Positions 43,490-52,558 of a DNA stretch of 64,000 nucleotides are shown here, piece after piece. Position 1 is the stretch's first letter. Each line of letters opens with the position of its first letter. A program made the translations under genes and the position numbers. Under the pieces are notes generated by a model that saw only the letters and a program-made list of their open reading frames with translations, was not told the origin of the DNA and did no database searches. The stretch comes from Syntrophus buswellii (lineage in GTDB: Bacteria; Desulfobacterota; Syntrophia; Syntrophales; Syntrophaceae): contig NZ_CP175563.1 of the NCBI RefSeq assembly GCF_046097065.1, positions 1,116,001-1,180,000 on the forward strand, in the 5' to 3' direction.

Positions 43490-44566
43490 TCAACGGAACA
43501 GCTCTGCAGACCGCCAATCAGAAGCATGCCGATCAAATTCTTCCTTTGGCATTCCTATATCTTCAAGAAATTCCTCAAGTGCTTGAGGAATTCTACGATT
43601 ATTTAGCAGTTCCTCGTCCAGTTTTATTGCTTCTTCTCTGGTTAATTCACCGAATCTGATCTGTCCGGCGTGATGGGCAGTCTCAGGACTCAATGCCGGA
43701 AAACGAAGCCCATGGATATAACCCACCACAGGATGCAGCCCGCAGTCCGTGTGTTCAAAATCTGAACTCGTTTGCTTCCAACCAAGTTCTTTAGTTATAA
43801 TCTTCAGTACATCACTGCGGTCTGTATCCATATAGTCATAGATATCGACTTCTTTCGGACCGCGCCAGTGCCGAAGTTTTCTTTCGATTCGGAAAAATAG
43901 TTTCGGCATCCGAGCAAACCGTGAAGCAGCTCCTAGCCGATGAGCTGCTTCGATTCTTGGTTGCTGATCTGCGACCCTTGAAAATACCCACTGATCACCG
44001 CCTTGGAATATTTCCGTGAGCATGGACAGATATGTAACGCGCCACCCGCCGCCCAAAACAACAAGGGGAATTTTGAATGTACGGGAAGCGATTTCAATAC
44101 TTTCAAATATCCCTCTCATACAAGCGGGACAGAACGACCCGCAGCGGGACAGATACATTCTATAAAGCAGGAGTTGTGTGGGACGGCTGAGTCGGAAGGT
44201 CATATGATCTGCATCACAGGCATCTATAGAACTGCGAATATTCTCCTGGGCATGCTGGGTCAAGTAGCCATTATCAAAAGTTACAGCGAGGCATTTCAAC
44301 CCATGCATCTTTGCGCACACGTACAGAGCATATGCACTGTCCTTACCACCACTCAATGGGATCAAGCAGTCGTACCTCCGGTTTTTCTTCTTCGCAGCGG
44401 CAATGATTGCCTCCCATTTTTTGTACTCCTTTTCCTTTTTGGCAACCCAACTCGTCTTAGAATGCTCATATTCGCGACAATGATTACAGATTCCCTGCTC
44501 ATCCAACTTTACACTCGGCAAGCTAGTAGGCAAGATGCATCGGTTACAACGTTCAATCTGGCTCAT
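43490..44566 (-). CDS. N-acetyl sugar amidotransferase (WbpG/PseA-like)
   Basis: The 358-residue protein starts with the zinc ribbon CNRCILP ... CNHC and has the PP-loop LSGGKDSAYALY, CPACMRGIF and LGGGWR. The family converts an acetamido sugar to an acetamidino sugar during LPS or flagellar glycan synthesis. In the WbpG system it works with glutaminase and cyclase partners (HisH2/HisF2-like); neither is in the window. The start is MSQIERC. Confidence 0.88.
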   Translation of the reverse strand: MSQIERCNRCILPTSLPSVKLDEQGICNHCREYEHSKTSWVAKKEKEYKKWEAIIAAAKKKNRRYDCLIPLSGGKDSAYALYVCAKMHGLKCLAVTFDNGYLTQHAQENIRSSIDACDADHMTFRLSRPTQLLLYRMYLSRCGSFCPACMRGIFESIEIASRTFKIPLVVLGGGWRVTYLSMLTEIFQGGDQWVFSRVADQQPRIEAAHRLGAASRFARMPKLFFRIERKLRHWRGPKEVDIYDYMDTDRSDVLKIITKELGWKQTSSDFEHTDCGLHPVVGYIHGLRFPALSPETAHHAGQIRFGELTREEAIKLDEELLNNRRIPQALEEFLEDIGMPKEEFDRHASDWRSAELFR

Positions 44567-44592
44567 TGTTTCCCCCTAGATAAAATTCGTGC

Positions 44593-44892
44593 TCAGATAT
44601 GGTATTTTGAGAATATCGTCCATGCATGCGCTTGCTGCAAAAGTATATCAGTGTTTCTTCCATTTTCCCCAAGAGCGGAGTCAAGATTATTTATATCGAA
44701 TCCAGCGAAGGTGCTTATCCCCGCAGGATAAGGTGTTGGTGTTAACTCGCCAAAATAAATGTTGTGCCCCTGCTGGTACAGGACCACCCGGATAAATTCG
44801 AAACCAGCCGCCAATGATTCTGCCAATGTAATCATTTCATCTATGTTCGATGGCAGATGGTATGGTTTGTGATATTGTTCTAGGTAGTGCAA
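44593..44892 (-). pseudogene. C-terminal fragment of a TupA-like ATP-grasp gene
   Basis: Only 99 residues are present. The core FEFIRVVLYQQGHNIYFGEL and the following TPTPYPAGISTF align with the end of the intact paralogue at 39966 (DFMRVDLYNINNSIYFSELT, then PYPGGVST). The ATP-binding part and N-terminus are missing, so it cannot be an active enzyme. It sits between the glycosyltransferase and amidotransferase genes, evidence of past rearrangement. Confidence 0.75.
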
Positions 44893-44906
44893 ATATTGTT
44901 TCCCAC

Positions 44907-45818
44907 CTAAAAGCTCCGCTTCCTTGCCAAATCAATCCCCAGCATGGCCAGCAGCCAGCTTGCATGGTATGCAGCTTTTTCTGCATATTTCATAGCAGAA
45001 TGACTTCCTTTAAAGGCGCTAAAAGGTAGTATGAGAGTGTAAACCATTAATGCGGCCATCGCTTTCATCGGCGCCGAAACTTTTGAAAGGCCACGCAGTA
45101 AAGGCGCCCTGTATCTTCTTTCATTGGAGGCTTGAAGAACGGCACGTCTCAGATAATAGCTTTTGGTCTGACGCTCAGGTGGTACAACCTCGTAAACCGG
45201 CGCTTCCTCAACGGCAATAAACCGGTAACCCATGGCCATTGCCTCTCTGAAGAATTCTTTGTCAGACCCGCTGGTCTTATACTTTAAATCGAAACAGAGT
45301 TGATGTTCATCAAAAACATCTTTTTTGAGTAGAACATTTCCCGTCCGAGTCTGGTCCCACATCAAAAGCGTACCTGTTCGGTGTACCGGGCGTTCACAGA
45401 ATTTGCTTTTTACCAGCCAGGCGGGTGGTTCTTTCTCGAAAAATGGATGAACAGGGGCCAATGCGCCATCCACGTCAAAAGTTAGGATTGCTCTATACAT
45501 CGTGACTAGCCAATGTGTCGGTGGGAATTCATCATCATCAATAATGCCTATGTAATTACCTTTTGCCAATCGTATTGAATGGTTTCTGGCGGCCGATATT
45601 GTTTGTATCGGTTCTATGCCGTAAGTGATGTCCAAACCCAGTTCATCTTTCAATCTCATTACCGTTTCTCTGGCAGGACCTAAGGCGTCATTGTCCACCA
45701 CAACGATGGAATAATCAAAATGTTCATCTGTTTCCTGAAGAGCCAGTTTACGGAGAAGGCGTTCCAGCATCCGATTTCGTCGATAGGTGCAAATACAAAT
45801 TGAGATGTGATCTTTCAT
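44907..45818 (-). CDS. Family 2 glycosyltransferase
   Basis: The 303-residue GT-A protein starts ISICICTYRRNRMLERLLRK, continues with VVVDNDA, NHSIRLAKGNYIGIIDDDEF (metal-binding DDD) and ends with a hydrophobic helix (MAALMVYTLILPF). It probably adds a sugar to the lipid-linked repeat unit on the cytoplasmic side. The donor sugar is unknown. Confidence 0.88.
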   Translation of the reverse strand: MKDHISICICTYRRNRMLERLLRKLALQETDEHFDYSIVVVDNDALGPARETVMRLKDELGLDITYGIEPIQTISAARNHSIRLAKGNYIGIIDDDEFPPTHWLVTMYRAILTFDVDGALAPVHPFFEKEPPAWLVKSKFCERPVHRTGTLLMWDQTRTGNVLLKKDVFDEHQLCFDLKYKTSGSDKEFFREAMAMGYRFIAVEEAPVYEVVPPERQTKSYYLRRAVLQASNERRYRAPLLRGLSKVSAPMKAMAALMVYTLILPFSAFKGSHSAMKYAEKAAYHASWLLAMLGIDLARKRSF

Positions 45819-45834
45819 AAGTCACAGGGGTAGT

Positions 45835-46791
45835 TTATATGATTTTGTTCCTGATAGTATTTGCCAATCTGTTCACTATTGCGGATAGAAACAATGTCAG
45901 GATAAGAAAAACGATTATATTAATAGGAAAAGACATTTTCATATATTGAATCGGAATGCTTATGGTTTGATGCACCATGTATATTTCCAATGTGTTATTG
46001 GCGACAAAATCCACCACACGGGATATGTATGGTGAACCCATCAATTTATTGGCGATGAACGGACTTCTGCTGATCTTCAGTAAATAATAGACGAGGGGAT
46101 ATATCAATAATTGCTGCAAGAACTGATACTCAAGAGAAAGCCCCTTCAGCATAAGAAACTTTTGCGTATACATCAGGCCGACAATGGAAAAAAGATAAAG
46201 ATAATCCCTAAGTCCTGCGTAAGAGACATCTTTGTTTTTCTTTGCGATATAGATTCCGAATAAGAACACCATGAAATAATGGATTAAATCGAATGGCGAC
46301 TCCTCAATGGACCATTTCGAAAGGTCGACGATGGAGATGTAACAGCCTATATATATAAGTCCCAATATGCCCAAGATGACTAATATATTTGTTTTCCATA
46401 AATTCTTGATGAGAGGAAAGGCCAATAAACAATAGACTAACAGTGCCTGAAGAAACCAAAAAGGCGGGTTGAAAAAATAACCAATGAAAATTGTTGTTGT
46501 ACTGTAAGATAATTTGCCTTGCCAAATCAGCACAGGCATCAAAAGTGAGATTAATACAATCCATAGTGAAGGATAAATACGACTTATTCTGTTTGTAAAC
46601 CATTCCGTGAAATTTTTATTTTTTCCTTGTTGGCTTAAGTACAAGCCAACGGCTGAAAGAAAAAAGAAGATGGAATTGCCGATAGCGCCACCGGTTCCGA
46701 TGTAAGGGATAGGATAATAACTATCGAGATGCGAATTTATTACTAAGGAAATTGCCAGTGCCCGTAGAAATTGTGTGTCTGGATTTTTCAT
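45835..46791 (-). CDS. Acyltransferase 3 family membrane protein
   Basis: The 318-residue protein has about ten membrane segments and the family motif FLRALAISLVINSHLD (Arg10 and His21). It likely O-acetylates a sugar of the surface polysaccharide. Before the IS4 insertion it followed the ligase/polymerase gene by 11 bp, so its promoter may now be lost. Confidence 0.85.
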   Translation of the reverse strand: MKNPDTQFLRALAISLVINSHLDSYYPIPYIGTGGAIGNSIFFFLSAVGLYLSQQGKNKNFTEWFTNRISRIYPSLWIVLISLLMPVLIWQGKLSYSTTTIFIGYFFNPPFWFLQALLVYCLLAFPLIKNLWKTNILVILGILGLIYIGCYISIVDLSKWSIEESPFDLIHYFMVFLFGIYIAKKNKDVSYAGLRDYLYLFSIVGLMYTQKFLMLKGLSLEYQFLQQLLIYPLVYYLLKISRSPFIANKLMGSPYISRVVDFVANNTLEIYMVHQTISIPIQYMKMSFPINIIVFLILTLFLSAIVNRLANTIRNKII

Positions 46792-46798
46792 TTTATAG

Positions 46799-46806
46799 AT
46801 CTTTAA
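46799..46806. repeat. Left target-site duplication of the IS4 element
   Basis: ATCTTTAA directly precedes the left inverted repeat and is identical to 48361-48368 after the right one. Confidence 0.9.
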
Positions 46807-48360
46807 CTCAACTTTCGCACAAGGTTAAATGTCCTTAAGTGCTTGTTCATTAACAAGAAACAGCGTTCTTTTGCCAGTCTAGTAGCCAGCGTGCCCCATA
46901 AATTGGCGGAAGTTCCCTAAGAAACCGTTCGATCATGGATCGAATCAGATCCCTGGTCATTTCGGGAACGGTTTCCAATGCCTGCTTTAAGAGTATCAGT
47001 AAAATGGCCAGCGCTTCCGCAAAAGTCACCTGCTCAAGTTCTTCACAGCAGGCGTGAAACAGGGTCCCAAAAGTTCGGGGATCTTGGTTCGTCCGCTTGG
47101 CAAGGGCCAGCATGATGTATCGGCAGCACACCACATGGGCCTGAGCAACAAGAGCGTCATAAGACCGACTCTGGCACTCCTTGGCGAGATTGAGGAACGA
47201 TTTCGCCATTTTAAAAAACACCTCAATGTCCCAGCGGCGCTTATAGGTCGTGATGATCTCTTCGTCACTCAGGGCTGTATCGGTGGAAAGCAGGGCCAGC
47301 CACTTTTTTGCGCGGCGGTCCCGCACAAAGACGATCTTCGCCGGAATCGGAACGCCCTTGTCGTCCTTGCCAATCTCGATTCTGACCGAAGCGAGAATCT
47401 TTGCGCGGCCTCGCCGCTTGCGGATCTTCCGGTAGAGGGCTGCCAGATGGATATCTTCCCCCTGGTAGCGATAGAAGATCTTTTCCGTAACCTTGAGCAT
47501 ACAGAGGGTATGCATCCCCTGGGCAAGCAACTTCCTCATGATTGTGGGATAAGCGAACCAGCTATCGAACAGAAGGTGACGGACCTCGATCCCACTTGCC
47601 GTGGCCTCGGCGACCATCTCGACCAGGACATCGGTTGCCTTGCGGATCGCTTCCCGGCGTCGCTTCGCTCCGTTGGTGCGACGGTCAAGATCTGAATGCA
47701 TGGGAACCAGACGATTCTTTTCACTGCTGGAAGCCAGCAGAGCACAGGAAACAGGCAGAAAACTGTTACCGTCGGACCAACCCAGGGTGAGCATTCTGAA
47801 TCCGCGATAATACCGATGGTCGGTATGGTCAAAAACCCGCGATAGCAACTCGACTTGCCGGCTCCGATTGCGCCGGTAAAGAGTATCATCGGCGATCAAC
47901 ACCTTCATATTGCCAGCGCCAGTTAGTTGCCTCAGCTCCTCTCGGATCAGCCGGGAGCTTAACAATAGAAGGAACCTTCTCCAATGGGTATGAACCGAAT
48001 TGAGGAAGCGATACACCGTGTCCTTGGCCATACCGCAGTTTCCACCTCCTTCGAGGGTGCGGTACAGGTTCTTGCCGGTAAAGACCAGTGTGAACAGCAT
48101 CCGGAATAAAGTGACAGGAGCAATCCCTTTTTCCTTATCGATGTTGCTGCGCTTCAGCAGGCTACTGATTCTCTGATTTTGAAAGAATTGATGAATCTGG
48201 TTTTCACAGGAAACGATGTCTGTTACAATTTTGCTCATAGCGTCACCTCGTGTTGTAAAGGGTTATTGTTGGCGAACAAAACCCATATATTACACGTTGT
48301 GACGCTATACAATTAATAATTACAATATGTTAAGAGTCATTTGCACCTGCGAAAGTTGAG
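46807..48360 (-). mobile_element. IS4-family insertion sequence, 1554 bp
   Basis: It starts CTCAACTTTCGCA (46807-46819) and ends TGCGAAAGTTGAG (48348-48360), a perfect 13-bp terminal inverted repeat. It is flanked by the 8-bp duplication ATCTTTAA on both sides. The duplication overlaps the ligase gene stop codon, so that gene's frame is not damaged. The clean ends suggest a recent insertion. Confidence 0.93.
46850..48238 (-). CDS. IS4-family DDE transposase
   Basis: The 462-residue transposase has DDE landmarks LIADDTL (first Asp), HLLFDSWFAYP (second Asp) and TTYKRRWDIEVFFKMAKSFL (the Y-x2-R-W-x-I-E signature with Glu). It appears intact. It fills most of the 1554-bp element and is transcribed with the surrounding genes. 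Confidence 0.93.
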   Translation of the reverse strand: MSKIVTDIVSCENQIHQFFQNQRISSLLKRSNIDKEKGIAPVTLFRMLFTLVFTGKNLYRTLEGGGNCGMAKDTVYRFLNSVHTHWRRFLLLLSSRLIREELRQLTGAGNMKVLIADDTLYRRNRSRQVELLSRVFDHTDHRYYRGFRMLTLGWSDGNSFLPVSCALLASSSEKNRLVPMHSDLDRRTNGAKRRREAIRKATDVLVEMVAEATASGIEVRHLLFDSWFAYPTIMRKLLAQGMHTLCMLKVTEKIFYRYQGEDIHLAALYRKIRKRRGRAKILASVRIEIGKDDKGVPIPAKIVFVRDRRAKKWLALLSTDTALSDEEIITTYKRRWDIEVFFKMAKSFLNLAKECQSRSYDALVAQAHVVCCRYIMLALAKRTNQDPRTFGTLFHACCEELEQVTFAEALAILLILLKQALETVPEMTRDLIRSMIERFLRELPPIYGARWLLDWQKNAVSC

Positions 48361-48368
48361 ATCTTTAA
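48361..48368. repeat. Right target-site duplication of the IS4 element
   Basis: ATCTTTAA, the partner of 46799-46806. It contains the TAA stop codon of the ligase gene on the minus strand. Confidence 0.9.
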
Positions 48369-49702
48369 GATGTAAAGTCAGAGGCAGATGAAGAATTGGC
48401 TACAGAGGTAAAGGTTATACATAGAATGACCACAAAATCTGATGACATGAATGAGGCAACTGACGACTCTGTTATATTGCTTAGAAGGAATATTACCAAG
48501 GAGCATATCCAGAATACTCCCCAATCAAAATTCCGTAGAATCACTTTTTGAGCCTTTCGAATATTGGATAGGAAAAATATGCTGTATAGTACCAAACCGA
48601 CAAATCCTAAACTTAGAATAATATCAAGGAATCCATTATGAGATCCGGTAATGTCAAAGTCTGCTCGGGCATCAGTCGTCCAAAAACCGCCGTGCCCATA
48701 GCCAATAAGAGGGCGTTTCATTGCTACCGGTACAAGCTGTTCCCAGACTTGTGTTCTTCCCGTCAACGTCTTTTCCCGGCCAGTGACTGATGATACATCG
48801 ATCAATGATAGCTTGCCGATCATTGGGGTGATGGTTCCATAAATAAAAATAACAGCAATTAGGGCTGTTAGTATAATTGGACTGAGAATTATTCCTCGTT
48901 TTTTTAACCAATAAAAACCGATAAGCATGACTAAACCTATAGTACCTGCAATGGTTGCAGTTGCCGAATAATTGAAACTATGATTTGGCCCTCCCAGGAG
49001 CCATAATGCCAAAATGAGGATTAATGCTTCAAAATAATTTTTATACCGGGGAACGGGGTTGATACTTTCCTCCCGTCTTCTGATAAATGTCCAGATGAGA
49101 AAAAAAATAGCGGTTACACATAGCATGGCAAGGCTGTTTTTATGCAGGGTCGCGCCGATCCACATGAGATCACCTGAATGATGAAGATACAGACGGCCAT
49201 ATTCAGGAAAATAGTTTATAAGTAAGTATGAGAATGGAATGAGTATATATATGGTTCTTCGTAACAGACTTTCCAAAGACTTCCAGGGTTGTGGTTCACT
49301 TATCATAACAAAGACCATAACGATCGTAATCAGCTCTCGTGTCCAACGCTTGAAGGATATAAATGGCGCATCAGTCCAAAGGCAACTGAAAAGCATGTAA
49401 CTCAAAAGAATCAGTAACCAAATATTTTCCTTTATAATATCTGACCAATTGAACTTTCTTTTAATCAGCATGGCCAATCCAAGGCAGAGTATAACGATCA
49501 GAAAAAGGCGATCCAATGGATTACCTTCTTCTATTGTTGCGCCGGTTGACTGAAACCAGAGAGCAACAGGTTTACTCGAAACTACCAGAAACCAGATCGT
49601 GGGTATCCAAAAGGCAAAGGTAACTTCAGGCGACTGCTTTCGATCAAGCCTAAGCATGAAGAGCACAAATATTGTGCAGATGAGTAAAGCTATTGAACGC
49701 AT
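48365..49702 (-). CDS. O-antigen ligase/polymerase-like membrane protein
   Basis: The 445-residue protein has about a dozen membrane segments and the Wzy_C loop (GRTQVWEQLVPVAMKRPLIG ... GSHNGFLDIILSLGFVGL). It either polymerises repeat units or ligates glycan to an acceptor in the periplasm. The visible C-terminus is intact, ending SDFTS at the TAA inside the IS target duplication. Confidence 0.88.
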   Translation of the reverse strand: MRSIALLICTIFVLFMLRLDRKQSPEVTFAFWIPTIWFLVVSSKPVALWFQSTGATIEEGNPLDRLFLIVILCLGLAMLIKRKFNWSDIIKENIWLLILLSYMLFSCLWTDAPFISFKRWTRELITIVMVFVMISEPQPWKSLESLLRRTIYILIPFSYLLINYFPEYGRLYLHHSGDLMWIGATLHKNSLAMLCVTAIFFLIWTFIRRREESINPVPRYKNYFEALILILALWLLGGPNHSFNYSATATIAGTIGLVMLIGFYWLKKRGIILSPIILTALIAVIFIYGTITPMIGKLSLIDVSSVTGREKTLTGRTQVWEQLVPVAMKRPLIGYGHGGFWTTDARADFDITGSHNGFLDIILSLGFVGLVLYSIFFLSNIRKAQKVILRNFDWGVFWICSLVIFLLSNITESSVASFMSSDFVVILCITFTSVANSSSASDFTS

Positions 49703-49731
49703 TGTGTATATTATCGGTTATTGTTAACGGC

Positions 49732-50892
49732 TTAATATGCAGGGCGCAAGTTTTCAGGTACTTGCACAGCCACCTGTCTAGATTTTGATGTCTTTTTCTT
49801 TGCTATTTCTTTTTTGATGATTTTAATCATTTTGCCAGCCAACTCCATATCCTTTGATGGGATAAAATGAGAATTTTCGGTCAGGTATACATTCGGATCA
49901 TCCGGCGGACAAATTAGATGCGTACTCAGATGAGGGATGTTGTATTCGTCAAGTGTTGGTTTCAAAATTCTGAAGAGATGATCGCCAGTACCTTTGCTGT
50001 TGACTATATAAACTACCGGTATGATATCGTCTCTCCTCGCTGATTCTGCAAATGTTTTGACGATTGTTCTCAAAATGACAATCTCTTCACTCGTCTCGAT
50101 AAATCCTGTTTTTGTATGAACAGACTTAGTGCGTTCCTGCTTTTCTCTTTCTGAATATGCCCGCCGCAGCAGTCTGAAAAAGGCGGAATGATCAAGGATT
50201 GACCTTTGGAATAAAAGAGGATCATAGTATTTGTCATTCTTTGCAAGCCAGCCACGATATGCCTTCCATTTTGATGGGTTATAAAAATGATCAATATATC
50301 CTTTTGCATCATAAAAAGGTGGGTGTGCAATTCGGAGTTTCCCATCTTTTACAGTATATCGTGGGAATGTGTATGGGAAGCTGGAATCAAAGAAGGCGGT
50401 CATGCCTGTAGTTGATGTAATGGGGGGGACACTGTCCGTTAAAATTCCGAGTACGACCGCATCCGCTTTATGTCTCCCCATATCGAATTCATAAGATGCG
50501 TAAGACCAGTTCGGTGTAGCGCCGGCGGCCATAAATCCACGAACTAGATATTTGTTGTCCGTTTTTTGAATGGCCTTCCAAAGTTGTTCTGTATGCGACA
50601 TGCCATACAAGGCGATGAGGACTTCATCCTTCCTGGTAGTCTTTGCAGGCAGCGAAAGATATTTTTCGCTTTTTAGCCAGCCGCCGCTAACCCTTGGCGC
50701 GGATTCGGCCGTTGTGGGACGGGTCATCCACTGCAGCTTGCCTTCAACCGAACGGCCATAATCAAAATAGCTTTGCAGAAATGACGGACTGACGTTATGA
50801 GGGTCTTTCGGATAACGGAATACTATGTTCACACTCAGGTCAATGAGAATCAGATAAAATAGTATCCAAAGAACGATCTTAATATTTTTCAT
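49732..50892 (-). CDS. Membrane-anchored SGNH-like accessory protein
   Basis: The 386-residue protein has one N-terminal anchor (IVLWILFYLILIDLSVNIVF) and a periplasmic domain with LYGMSHTEQLW, where the Ser could be catalytic, and TENSHFIPSKDMELAGKM near the end. Such proteins accompany MBOAT acyltransferases, as AlgJ/AlgX and DltD do. It lies 21 bp after the MBOAT gene, so a role in finishing O-acylation outside the membrane is likely. I did not confirm a full SGNH triad. Confidence 0.65.
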   Translation of the reverse strand: MKNIKIVLWILFYLILIDLSVNIVFRYPKDPHNVSPSFLQSYFDYGRSVEGKLQWMTRPTTAESAPRVSGGWLKSEKYLSLPAKTTRKDEVLIALYGMSHTEQLWKAIQKTDNKYLVRGFMAAGATPNWSYASYEFDMGRHKADAVVLGILTDSVPPITSTTGMTAFFDSSFPYTFPRYTVKDGKLRIAHPPFYDAKGYIDHFYNPSKWKAYRGWLAKNDKYYDPLLFQRSILDHSAFFRLLRRAYSEREKQERTKSVHTKTGFIETSEEIVILRTIVKTFAESARRDDIIPVVYIVNSKGTGDHLFRILKPTLDEYNIPHLSTHLICPPDDPNVYLTENSHFIPSKDMELAGKMIKIIKKEIAKKKTSKSRQVAVQVPENLRPAY

Positions 50893-50913
50893 GAAAACCG
50901 ATTCATCTATTGG

Positions 50914-52557
50914 CTAAAAGACCATGTAAATGAATTGTGTCGATTCGGTTGATATTCCCATCGCCATGCAAAAGATGAATGCGGCATATAATGAAGTCCA
51001 GGCAGGTACCGGCATTTTTTTATAAAATGGTTTTTCTTCACCGGCTTTCTCAGTAAGCTCTACAATAAATAAAATTGGGATGCCTATGGCGGCGGCCAAT
51101 CTCGGCCAGGCAATACCGAGATCCAAGTTACCGAAATCAAAAATCAGGGTTGAGGTAAGGGTCAATATCTTCTCCAGTGTCGGCGCGCGAAAGAGCAGCC
51201 ATCCATAGCAAACAATCATAAGACAGACTGTGATCTTGGCAATATCGTAAAAAAGGCCTTTACGTTGACGCGCTGCTGTCCTGATTGAAAGGATTGCCCT
51301 GTGAATGCTGAGCGCAATGCCATGATACAATCCCCACAACACGAAATTCCAGGCGGCACCGTGCCATAGCCCGCCAAGAATCATCGTAATAATCAAATTG
51401 CGGTATGTTTTTGCCTGGCCGGTCCGGTTGCCGCCCAAGGGAATGTAGAGATAGTCCCGCAGCCAGGTGGACAGGCTGATATGCCATCGAGACCAGAACT
51501 CCTGAGGATTTTTTGAGAAATACGGCAGCTTGAAGTTGACCATCAGATCGATGCCCAACAGTTTCGCTGATCCTCTTGCCATATCCGTATATCCGGAAAA
51601 GTCGCAATAGATTTGAATCGTAAACAGCAAGGTGGCGAGCACAACATCGATCCAGCTCGCCTGACCGGTCGAATCAAAGACGGAGGCAACGGATCGGACC
51701 ACGCCATCCGCAATAACAACTTTTTTGAACAAGCCATACAAAAAGAGATGAATCCCTCGGATAGACTGTTCCCAGCTCAGGTTTCGCCTTTCACAGATTT
51801 GTTGCAGAAAAGAAGAGGCCCTGTCGATTGGTCCCGCTAATATGGATGGGAAAAACGCCATGAAGAGGGAAAAATCGGAAAAGGAATGCGGGATTTTAAC
51901 TTTGCCCCGGTAGGAATCGACCACATAACTGATACCTTTGAAGGTATAAAAAGAGATCCCGATGGGAAGGATGATGTTGAGATGAAGCCTTGGCGGGTTC
52001 ATATTCAAACCCGAAAGAAGCCATTCGATGTTTTCGATGAAAAAATTATAATATTTGAAAAATCCTAATAAAACGAGATTGACGGACACGCCGAGAAGAA
52101 CAAAAAGGCCTCTTTTTCTTTCTTCACTCAGTGATGCAATCCTGGGATAAACCAGGTTAAAAAGGGAAACGCCAATTCCAAACGCCACAAAAAACAGCCA
52201 GGTATCTGGCTGACCTGAAACCAGAGCATGCCAGTTGGTACTGGAAGCTGATGTGCTCTGGAATGGGGCGAAATGCTGCCATTGAATGACAATGGTAAGG
52301 AAGTAAGCGATAATGATCCATACAGAAAAAAAGAATCGTTGCCGGGCGCTGATTACACCTTCCCGGAGAACAATCCCGCAACCATAGTTCATGACCGTCG
52401 AGAGGAGAATGAGGAACAGAAATCGAACGTCCCACCAGGCATAAAATATGTAACTGGCTATCAGAAGCAGCCTGTTCTGAAACCGGTGCGGCGCCGTCCT
52501 GTAAGCCAGATAAGTGAGGAGGAAAAATGCAATATAGGTCAGCGAGTTGAGCTGCAT
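50914..52557 (-). CDS. MBOAT-family O-acyltransferase (AlgI/DltB-like)
   Basis: The 547-residue membrane protein has about twelve segments and the MBOAT motifs: PIGISFYTFKGISYVVDSYR, QIYCDFSGYTDMA, EFWSRWHISLSTWLRDYLYI and GGLWHGAAWNFVLWGLYHG with the active His. It passes acyl groups across the membrane to a glycan. Its stop is followed by the SGNH-like gene. Confidence 0.93.
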   Translation of the reverse strand: MQLNSLTYIAFFLLTYLAYRTAPHRFQNRLLLIASYIFYAWWDVRFLFLILLSTVMNYGCGIVLREGVISARQRFFFSVWIIIAYFLTIVIQWQHFAPFQSTSASSTNWHALVSGQPDTWLFFVAFGIGVSLFNLVYPRIASLSEERKRGLFVLLGVSVNLVLLGFFKYYNFFIENIEWLLSGLNMNPPRLHLNIILPIGISFYTFKGISYVVDSYRGKVKIPHSFSDFSLFMAFFPSILAGPIDRASSFLQQICERRNLSWEQSIRGIHLFLYGLFKKVVIADGVVRSVASVFDSTGQASWIDVVLATLLFTIQIYCDFSGYTDMARGSAKLLGIDLMVNFKLPYFSKNPQEFWSRWHISLSTWLRDYLYIPLGGNRTGQAKTYRNLIITMILGGLWHGAAWNFVLWGLYHGIALSIHRAILSIRTAARQRKGLFYDIAKITVCLMIVCYGWLLFRAPTLEKILTLTSTLIFDFGNLDLGIAWPRLAAAIGIPILFIVELTEKAGEEKPFYKKMPVPAWTSLYAAFIFCMAMGISTESTQFIYMVF

Positions 52558-52558
52558 A

